Source: Mesotaenium endlicherianum (taxonomy: Eukaryota > Streptophyta > Zygnematophyceae > Zygnematales > Mesotaeniaceae). Taken from it: DNA of 23,502 bases. The stretch spans positions 33,081-56,582 of the forward strand of contig WELA01005757.1 in the NCBI GenBank assembly GCA_009602735.1, in the 5' to 3' direction. Below, one piece after another: positions 9,901 through 18,478 of this stretch (positions within the stretch are counted from its first letter, which is position 1; each line of letters starts with the position of its first letter). The position numbers and the translations under genes are program-made. The notes below the pieces were generated by a model, which worked only from the letters and a program-made list of their open reading frames with translations, was not told the DNA's origin and did no database searches.

Positions 9901-12259
9901 TGGGTCAAGCTGGCTCTCAGAGGGCCAAGAGGATGCAGCTCTAAAAGTGCTCACTGTGTCAGTTCATGTGGCCCCCCTACAGCCCTATGGTCCTACCAAA
10001 CCTTCCCCTGAGCCCCTTGCTCGAGCCTCAGTGGGTACACGGTGCCAGTGCACCTGTGTTAGTGGTGAAGCCACCCCCATTTGGCATTCGCTGAGAAGAT
10101 GTGCCTCGCTGTTGCTGCATTGCAGCGCATATCTGAGGACTCATGTGTCAAGCACTGGCTGTTGTTCTCCACTCACAGTCGTATGGTGTTGTGCATGCGC
10201 AGAAGCAAAGATGGGGTGACACAGAGACGGCGATGGAGAGCCTCTGGGGCCGGGCGGAGGTGAAGGGGGCCATGTTTGACTTGCAGCGGAACTCTGGCGG
10301 GGAAGGTGCCGGAGGGCCGCAGGAGGTGTCCTGGGCTGGCCTGTTTGGCAAGCGCTACCGCAAAGGCACAGCCCTCCCCATTCGTGCCCATGCATGCCAG
10401 TTCTTCCTCTCAAGATGTCAGGAGTGCCTGTTGCGAGGAGTGCTTGACTTGGGAGAGTCTAGGTGGAACGTGACTGTGGATAGCATGCCTGTCGGTGTGG
10501 CGCCTGAATGGTGATGAGGTGCCAGCATGTGCAAGAGGTGCTCTTATGAGTAGTGTCAGGCCTGACTCTGGGCTGCAAGCTTGGCTTAGCACGCAGACGG
10601 CAAGGTGCATAGTGCACGATGCTGATATGGGGGCAGCATCGGCGGTGTGGGTGCGGGTGGTGGGGACAGTGGTGGGCTTGGGGGCTGCTGTGTTTGGCCT
10701 CCAGCAGCTGGCAGGCATCAACGCCATCTTCTACTTCTCCTCCACCATCTTCAAGAATGCCGGCATTCAGTCGGACATCATTGCGTCCACAGTCATGGGC
10801 ACTGTCAACCTTCTCGGTAACTACGATGCACCATTGCCCTTGCGTTTTTTAGCAGTTGCACTTTTCTGTTGCAGTCCCATCGCAATGCAAAGAGCAGCAG
10901 CGGAGCACTGGGCCTCTGAGTCTGCTAGGGGTGCGGCGGACTTGTGGATGCCACGTTGCGCCCCTCTTGAGCCCAGTCTCACCCGTTGCTGCCTACTCGG
11001 CTGGCTGTATGATGTTCGTGTTGTGTGTTTGTGCAAGACAGCGGCGCTTGTGTCGACGCTGCTGATGGACCGGTTGGGCCGTAAGAAGCTCCTGTCCTGG
11101 AGCTTTGCCGGCATGGTAAGTTCTTCCAGGTGTCTGTTTCAAGTTCTGGTGGTCCTTTTTCTGCCCACTTGCTGCTGCTCTGGTTGAAATCCTCAAAGTG
11201 GTGGACAGGACTAACTTCCATCCGTCTCACTGCTCCTCTCACAGCTATGTGTTTCGTGACTGCTGTTGCTTGTGCACGCTGCAGGGTGCAGCGATGGCCA
11301 CGCAGGCGGTGTTTTTGGGGCTGCCAGCGCTGCAGTCCTTTGCGCCCACCGCTTCTGTGCTCGGCACCCTCCTGTATGCGCGTCTCTTGTCTTCCTGCTG
11401 CCAGTCCTCTTGTTCTCGTGTCTACTTTGCATACGTACAGTATCCGAGGTGTTGTTGACAAGTATTTCCTCAGCTGGGAGAGTTATCAGGGCTCCTGGGG
11501 ACAAGCAGCGTATCGCACTCTTCTTTCTGATGGTGTTCTCAAAGCGACAATGGTGGCAGGCTCCTTATTGCTGATTGTGGTGCATGCTTGGTACTTGTGG
11601 GTGGTGCAGATACGTGATAGCATTCGCTCTCGGGGCTGGTCCAGTGCCGGCACTCCTGCTGCCCGAGATGTTTCCCGACCGCATTCGTGCCAAGGGCATG
11701 GCAGTCTCCATGTGCGTCCACTGGGTATGCACCTCTCTCACAAAATCTTTTCCGCGTCCTATCTAGCGACCCTATGTCAAGTGAGTTGTGTTTCTTCTTC
11801 ATTAGTTACCCAGAGAAAGCAGCAGACATCTGTTTTCTACTTGTCCATTAGGTGGATGTGCAAAGACACATGGCTGAGACAGCATGTTCTTGCTCCCCCT
11901 TGTTCCATCTCTTACTCTGAGCTGGCCTCAAGGTTCCAGAAGAGTGCTTGTTGCGATTCAGTCACTGATGGGTTGAAGTCCACGGCAGACTTTGTCCAGT
12001 ATAGCGGTTGACCTTGACAGGACTCAGTCTTTCTTGCCACTAACCACCCGGCTGTTGGGTGCGTGTTTTGCAGGTGTTCAACTTTGTGATTGGCCTGACA
12101 TTCTTGCCATTGTTGCAACTTTGGGGGCCATCTACTCTGTACTCTTGCTTTGCAGTACTGTGCTGCGTGGCAGTAGTGTTCACTAGTCGATGCATCATTG
12201 AGACCAAGGGGCGCTCTCTAGAAGAAATTGAAAAGTTATTGCTACCACCTGTACATTAA
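6983..12259 (+). CDS. Plastid sugar transporter, pGlcT/SGB1-like (17 exons)
   Basis: A major-facilitator sugar porter, probably moving glucose across the plastid inner envelope (Arabidopsis SGB1 itself was reported at the Golgi). Proposed exons: 6983-7021, 7249-7407, 7514-7751, 7847-7903 or 7971, 8092 or 8088-8191, 8442-8509, 8679-8811, 9151-9250, 9404-9516, 9740-9833, 9923-9955, 10227-10365, 10637-10816, 11042-11115, 11285-11373, 11610-11724, 12074-12259. All phases agree, giving 638 or 662 residues. The first 70 or so residues (MASISFVGTLLQQ, then Ser/Arg-rich) look like a transit peptide. Family motifs appear in order: LFGYHMG, ADGIGRRKS, GRFLTGSGLG with YISEISP and a following RG, ESPRWL, QQLAGIN, MDRLGRKK, GPVPALLLPE and ETKGRSLEEIE. 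The intron after exon 12 probably uses a GC donor and exon 11 is only 33 nt. The family is certain; the first five exons and the substrate are inferred. Confidence 0.85.
10366..10636 (+). other. Probable GC-AG intron of the transporter
   Basis: The conserved sequence runs to GKRYRK and resumes as VWVRVVG before QQLAGIN. The only join that keeps phase there uses a donor reading AAAG|GCACAG and an acceptor GGGGGCAG. An in-frame GT donor further left would remove conserved residues. Confidence 0.5.
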
Positions 12260-13839
12260 GGTATCATCTCCTCCTAGGGGGACTGAGCCTAAATAGTTCA
12301 AATATTTCCTGTTCCTTCCAAACGATGTAGTGGATTTTGTTTGAGAACCGCAATGCTAGTCACAGAAGGCCTCCACGTGATGAACGCATGTGGAGGCATA
12401 GACCACCAATGTATTGCCGTCACTATTGAACTATTCCAGTATTCATGTTTGTAACATGTCAATTAATAAGGGACAAAGCAGGTGCGTTGTCCCGTAGTGC
12501 TTTCCCTCTTTAATTTGCGTATACGACAACCATTGATTGTGATATGCATTACAAGTCAAAGATGTCGCTAATGGCCCAACGATCTGCGTATGCCGATTTT
12601 CAACTGTTTTTATGACTCACACAAAAGCTGCTGAGGGGTAGCTATAGCTTCCCGTGTGTAATTCTGTAACCATTGCACTGGAAACACGATGCTTTATGAT
12701 GGCTATTATCAGCAGCAGTGACCATTTCTGTTGTTTGGGAAAGGACAGTGTGGGTACTAAATGTACGATCATGAATTGTACCATACTCAAGAATGGCTGG
12801 TGGCTGTCCAAGTAGACAAGCAGCTGGGCTCACATTTCCAAGTTTTAGTCAGGGATTTTCTCAACTCCGTAAATGAGAATGACATCGACCACGGCATACA
12901 TGATTTAATTCCTCCATCAGCATGAACAGGATCCACTTATGAAATGTGAAAGGGTAATCGCGTTACATATGTAGGACCCCTGGCCTGGCCCTGGATGCCA
13001 GAGCAAATGCACAAGCTTGAGTTAATTACCTCAAAATTTCAGCAACCTTGAGCAGAGGTTGCATGGTTCCCATTTTCTGCATGTGCACCTCCTGAAGGTG
13101 CAGCTCATCCTGAAGCTTAACTGCTCTATAATTTTGGGTGTAGGCATATATCACACTCGACCAGCTGAAGCTTGGAGACCTCCGCATGGCACCGTTTTGG
13201 CGAATACCACCAAGATTTTGAGCACTTCGTGAAGTACTAATCGTTCACTTCACGAGGAGAACCAATCAGCATCTCACAAGGTATAGAACAAAAAAAGATG
13301 AGTGCGTACCCAGAATAGGCTTCTCAATACTCGATTAATAAGCAGTGTGACTTTAAGCCCTCTCAAACGGCTGAGATCATGGGTAATTTGAAAAGAAGTC
13401 GCACATTGTATTAGCTGAGCAGATGTTACCCATCACCTGCTGCCTATGCCAGGTAGACACTGAAAAAAATCAGATACAAGTGAGAACAAGGCTGAAAGGA
13501 GGACATTCTTGAAGTGATCAAGGAGCTTGTCTGAACTGGCAGAAATTGCCCGTTTTCCGTGGCTTATTGTTGTACAGGATGATGATGAAGACAAAAACAT
13601 GCTGCTATGCAATTAACTACGATCTGCTGTATGGCAGTGTTTCTCATATTGTATCCCTCCTGGCATAAGTCGCTCTTAAGAACTATCAAAAACGAATCTA
13701 TTAACCGCCTACTGCAACTCTAATACCTGAAATCACCTCTTTAACCTAAACATGAATGTCTGTGACCAAGCTGTCGTTGAACCACGACAAGCCAAAAAGA
13801 CAATGTGTGCACTAAGCGGACAATTGATAGGTTCCGAGC
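12260..13839. other. Convergent intergenic region with 3' untranslated sequences
   Basis: It lies between the stops of the transporter (+) and the thylakoid protein gene (-), so both 3' untranslated regions should lie here. Two hairpins are visible: TGCACCT/AGGTGCA at 13084-13102, and TCGTGAAGT/ACTTCACGA at 13227-13255, a 9-bp stem with an 11-base loop. A weak AATAAG signal follows the transporter near 12466. No open frame with recognisable content was found. Confidence 0.5.
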
Positions 13840-14301
13840 TTACTTTGTCAGAGATCCCACCACTGCAGCAGCTACCGTAACAGCCACTACCTCTCCCGCG
13901 ACCACAATTCCAGCCTGCACAGTGGGGTCGATGGAAACACCTACACTTGGAACCACGGATTCTGCTGCCTCGGTTATTGTCTTGGCTGCCCCGCTGGCTG
14001 CCCCAGCTGCAGCATCAGCTGCAGCATTTACGGCTTGCTTCGCCTTCTTAATCCCAAAGAGAGGGATATCTGCAGCATCAGCATTAGGAGCTGAGAAGAG
14101 TAGAGCTAGGGATCCAGCTGCAATACCAGCGAAAGCTGTCCGTCGGCTAGTTGTTACCTCTCCCTGATGGCTCTTTTGTGAGCACTTCACGACAGCACAA
14201 CGCATGACCTGGGTCTTCACATTTCCTGGCTTCGAAGCCAAGGGGACGCCAGCGAGGGTAGTGGCGAAGGCAGCCAGGGGAGAAGCAGCGATGGAAGCCA
14301 T
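13840..14301 (-). CDS. Unidentified thylakoid protein with Tat-type lumen signal
   Basis: A single-exon frame of 153 residues that I cannot assign to a named family. Residues 1-50 look like a chloroplast transit peptide (MASIAASPLAAFATT, poor in acidic residues). Residues 52-76 form a second signal: SRRTAF with twin arginines at 53-54, a hydrophobic Ala/Leu core and an ADA cleavage site, which fits delivery to thylakoids by the Tat pathway. The mature part would start ADIPLFGIKK. It continues with an Ala-rich amphipathic helix (about 85-117) and ends in a hydrophobic segment (about 128-149) followed by Thr-Lys, so it may be anchored in the thylakoid membrane from the lumen side. The ATG at 14301 is the first in frame. 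It is transcribed divergently from the zinc-finger gene. Location is well supported; function is unknown. Confidence 0.75.
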   Translation of the reverse strand: MASIAASPLAAFATTLAGVPLASKPGNVKTQVMRCAVVKCSQKSHQGEVTTSRRTAFAGIAAGSLALLFSAPNADAADIPLFGIKKAKQAVNAAADAAAGAASGAAKTITEAAESVVPSVGVSIDPTVQAGIVVAGEVVAVTVAAAVVGSLTK

Positions 14302-15475
14302 TGCGGCTTCGTACTTCTAGGGATCCTTGTAGATCGAGAAAAAAAAGGTTACTAAGAAAGCTCGAGCAGACGGGAAGAGCAAGTTTGGCAGTCACAGAAC
14401 AAAAGATTGATGCAGGAGGTCTGCAGAACGTTGTTCAACACTGAAGCATAGTCGAATGTCGAAACCGAATCGACCATGGGGCTTGTGAAAGGGTATCCGT
14501 GTGTGGCAGGGAGACCCCATCTTCTTGGAATACGTGCCAAGTCATTGTCAGTGTAGCCTGTGGAGTTACTGTCTAAATAAATTGCACCAAAGTAGAATGT
14601 ACTGTCAATAAGGACCATCCGATGCCAATTTCTAGGGGCCTGGAGAGTCGAGACCACATCGAGTCACGTCCGAAGGCTTGAGCTTGAAATTACCTCGAGC
14701 CACGAGCAGATGGGGCAACACTTTGATGAACCTGGATGACCTAATTGGAGTTAAGCTTTTAAATTCCGTAAATCATAAAGGCTAATCTGGTTAAATCTGG
14801 TCCTCACGCTTGCTCACTCGTAGTTTGGAACCAAATTGTTGTAGATTCTCAGATACACGTAGGACACGCTGGTGGACAAACGGGACCAGAAGAAACGCAA
14901 GGTTACTGGTAGACTAGGCACCAGTGGCCAGCGATGCAAGGCCCCTTCCACTAATAGTATTCCGACTGATTACGACCCACGTTCTTGAATCTCGACGGCG
15001 ACGCCGGAAGTCCCGACTCCCGGATCTCGACACTTTACTCTGTGTGAGAGTTGAGTCGACGAAGGGTCGATACTGAAGCACGTCGGAACTGCGACTCCTG
15101 TGTACGCGTAGTATAACTCAATCTTATGTCAGCTTTGGTTCTGCATGGTGCTGGATTCGAGCTGAGGCACAAGTGCCTATTGCATATGCTTTCATAATTG
15201 TGTAGAACGCATATACGTTCATGTGTACATGATTGTCACTGGCCGCATGGACATCACTATCTCTTGTGTAACTTTACGGGGCCCTTGCTGCAGGATATTG
15301 TTTGGGTTGCAAACGCACAAGATGTTTGCTGGTTAGCAACATGCAGCTGCATATTTGGGGCAGCATATCCTCATGTTCTGTCCAGTGGAAATACCTGCAC
15401 GATTGTAGTGACAGTGGCTCAGCTTTTAATGTACATACTGTCACTGGACAAAGGCTTGGGTGATCAGCAGTAGTC
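14302..15475. other. Shared upstream region of a divergent gene pair
   Basis: This 1.17-kb stretch lies between the start codons of the thylakoid protein (-) and the zinc-finger protein (+), so it must hold both promoters and 5' untranslated regions. A pyrimidine-rich tract on the minus strand (14336-14346) lies close to the left gene. No TATA box or known plant motif stood out. A 101-codon minus-strand frame (14352-14657) has no recognisable content. Confidence 0.5.
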
Positions 15476-17998
15476 ATGGCTGCCATCGTTAAGGAACGAC
15501 TTCTTATCACGTTTTTAGGAGCGCGAGAACCTTGTTACAGGCGCACAGAATGTAGCACCTTTTGTGCTGTTTTTCCCGCTGTCTGTGCCAGTCAACAATA
15601 CAACAGGTTGCTGAAGAGTGAGCTAAGCTTCAGGCCTGTCAGTAAATTTGCACCAGCTGTGGGAAGGGTCACGTTAGGAAGTAAGCCTACCAAATGTAAT
15701 CGTCTATATAGGTTGTCTGTTAGGTCTCATTGTGAGCTACTAGAACCAGTGGTCACAACGCTAGGCAGTGCACAAATTGGACCCATGCTGGCCCTTGATG
15801 GAAGCGCTCCGGATCTGCAAGCTGTTATCTTAGCAGCGGGCGCATTTTCGGCAACAGCTGCATCCCTCATTTTTGGTTTCAGGGTACGAGCTCTAAGTCT
15901 TCTATTCAATTCATTAACAACATAGCATAGGCGGGCATCCCTGCAAATTAAAAACCTACAAGTATGCCTATGGCAGAGCATTCACATGTTATAGAAAACA
16001 AGTTTGCGAAGAGATTGAGACGTAACAAGTCTTTACGGAGTCTCCGCTTATCAGTGTTGGAAGCATTTGGATGACTTAACATGGTTGTCAATTGCATGTG
16101 AAAGATAGGATGTATAGCATTCGCTAAAGCACTTGCAGACTGAGCTGCTCATCACAACTCTCTGGCTCTTTATTATCCACCAGTTTGTACACCCCTCTTC
16201 ATGTTCTTCAGTTTTTGTGGGCTGTATTATGATGAAGCCCCATCTGTGGCCCCAACAAACTATGTTGCGCTCTATGTAGTAGGTCCATGAAGTTCCTTTT
16301 TTGAGGCTGCTTCATATATATTGTGGACAGGAAGTGGCCAGAGAGTCTCTCCACGGCATGCTCAAGTAGATGCAATATAGTCTGTTTGTGATGACAATGA
16401 CATAGTGCAGATTATTGGCTTATTGCTTTGTCTTTGCGTCTGGTTTGTGGGCCCAGGGTGACCCTGTTCCGTGCGACAAGTGTGGTGCCAACGGTGAGAG
16501 ACACGCCCCTTTGTTCTCCTCGTAGGCTACTATTCGTTCACACATTTCCTATGAAATGCACCTTCTCTCGTGTTTCCGTGTCGTGGGTAGGACGTGTTGC
16601 AAGAGAGTTGGCCTTGCTAGGATGTCACCTGTGTTCTAGCCATGAATTGTTATAGCCATGAATAAGCGTGCCTCTTCGTTCATCTTGTGGTTCCGATGGC
16701 ACCCCTGATACGCATTGTGGAGCCTGATCCGTAGTGTGATTGTTCCCAGGGGGTACGACATGCGTCTTCTGCGAGGGTGGCGGTAAGATGAAGACGGAAA
16801 AGGGCCTTGTGGACTGCAGGGTCTGCAAGGGGGCTGGTGCGTCCACTTCTTCCCTCCTGGCATCCCCGTATAAGTCACTGGATGACTGAATTTAGTAAGC
16901 CCTGGGAGTCTCGCAGAACTTTGGATTGTCACAGGCAAGCAGTTTCCAGGCTAGTGCGTCATTCCTGGAGTGCTCCGCTGTGGATGATTTGTGGACAGAA
17001 GAGGTCATTGGGGCAGATTCTGTGAAGGATGTGCCCTTGTTGCCCCTCTGCATAAGAATGAGGAACAGCAGGCCACTGCTCCTCTATGGAGTGTGAGTGT
17101 TCTCGAAGGCATGGCTGGCGTAATGAAAATTTGTGTCCTGTATTCACGTCTCAGACAGTAGGTGGGGTGGTAGATGATGTAGACTTGCTGATGGCAGGAA
17201 GTCCTTCTCGATTCAGTCATCATCATGGCTCAGGATCGGCTTCTGCTAGGTTGAGTATCTTGTGTAATAGGCAGTTTATAAGGAAAAAGGTGCCCCCCCC
17301 CAAAAGTTCTGTGAGGGCGCCTTGTGCGCCTTCTCCGTAGTATGGACGAGGTACTGCAGAGGGCCTGTTAAGGGGGTCCTGTATTGGTTCCCTGGGAGCT
17401 TTGTGCTTGTGTACCTAGAAAGGGAGGTCTGATCTCATGTCTTCCCAAAATTATGTGCCCCAAGTTTTGGCCCTCTTTTGTCACCGGACGCTTTTATGAC
17501 AGTGCGCTCTTTGGAGCGCTGTTGTGAGCAGCCATGGCGAGGCTAAGCCTGGCCTGGGTCCGCTAGATAGCTCAATGGTAGTAGGGCGCTGTGTCTCACT
17601 GCTGCAATTTGGGAAAGGAGGTATGAGCGAACGGGTTGCGCGGCCACGGCTGCGTAGTGCTAACCGGATGTGAGGGACGGTAGGAAGGAGGAGAGGTTAC
17701 GAGAGGAGGGAGCTGGCTGACCGTGGCTGGCTGCAGCTGGGTTTTTTTGGGGGTTTTCAAGTATTGTTCCTGTGACGCACGGCCGCTGGTCAATTTGCGG
17801 GCTCTCACAAGTAACTCTTGTCGAGTATAGCAGGATGTCCCCCACTTCAGCTTATCTGCAACTCGTGTGTCCTCTTGGTGTTCCATTGCCCTTGTGTCTT
17901 ATCCCGCCTTCTTACAGTGATGAAGTTTGGCTTGTCTTTGTGCAGGCATGATGTTGTGCAGGAAATGCAGGGGGTCTGGGTACTCCAAAAGAATGTAA
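15476..17998 (+). CDS. Plastid membrane protein with DnaJ-type zinc finger, LQY1-like
   Basis: Exons 15476-15883, 16457-16493, 16750-16836 and 17946-17998 join in phase to give 194 residues. The first 100 or so residues are basic and Ser/Arg-rich, as in a chloroplast transit peptide. One membrane segment follows (about 115-133). Four CxxC units lie at Cys 142/145, 153/156, 171/174 and 182/185, each followed by Gly-containing residues ([32 protein letters not shown]), as in the cysteine-rich domain of DnaJ. Anchor plus four CxxC units is the layout of LQY1, a thylakoid zinc-finger protein with disulfide isomerase activity that helps photosystem II repair. BSD2 and PSA2 share the finger but lack this anchor layout. 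LQY1 orthology is not proved; this may be a sister family. Intron 3 is long (1109 bp). Confidence 0.8.
17558..17632 (+). other. Degenerate tRNA-like segment inside an intron
   Basis: Within intron 3 of the zinc-finger gene, TAGCTCAATGG (17568-17578) fits the internal A box of tRNA genes. It is preceded by GTCCGCT (17558-17564), which pairs at six of seven positions with AGCGAAC at 17626-17632. A weak B-box-like GGTATGA lies near 17620. The T arm is missing and no anticodon arm could be drawn, so this is at most a tRNA pseudogene or the head of a decayed SINE. Confidence 0.2.
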
Positions 17999-18478
17999 TA
18001 TCGTTCGTATTCTGGTGTATGTCCAGATCATCCAGTTATATACAAACTGCAAAGCGGTAGTCCGTTTAGAAGTTTTTGATATAAAAATTAGGATACATGT
18101 CCAAATACCTCCAGTGCTTTTAACCCTAGGAACTTCATGGGGTTTATTTCTGCTCCTGCTTACTCTGCTTTCTTCAGTTACAGATTTGAATACAGACCTT
18201 AACTTTTAAATTTGCATTCTGAGCTGAAGATAGAAAACTCTGCTCCTCTCAACATCTTGTACATCACCCACTGAATAAACATCAAGTAGACAAGAATTCT
18301 ACAACATTCAGAGATTGGCAGTACTTATTCAGAAATCGGCTTCTTTGCACAGCTGCACATGGCGCGATAGTTAGTAAAAACCAAGAACACATAATGCACA
18401 CTTCAGCAGTCAGGTGTATCTTAGTAAACGAAAGAAATATTGGCGTCAAATATGTGATGATCCTACAGACCTACCTAC
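17999..18478. other. Convergent intergenic region (two 3' ends)
   Basis: It lies between the stops of the zinc-finger gene (+) and CLPP3 (-). The sequence is AT-rich, with GAATAAAC near 18272 as a possible plus-strand polyadenylation signal. No gene was seen. Confidence 0.5.

Noticed and set aside
10495..11187. 230-codon open frame as a separate gene
   Set aside because: It is two transporter exons (10637-10816 and 11042-11115) read through introns that happen to lack stops in this frame.
11130..12011. 293-codon open frame as a separate gene
   Set aside because: It runs through transporter introns and exons in the wrong frame; the conserved sugar-porter motifs are in other frames.
14352..14657. 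101-codon minus-strand frame upstream of the thylakoid gene
   Set aside because: No recognisable content; it lies in the presumed promoter or 5' untranslated region. It could be an upstream frame, but nothing supports translation.
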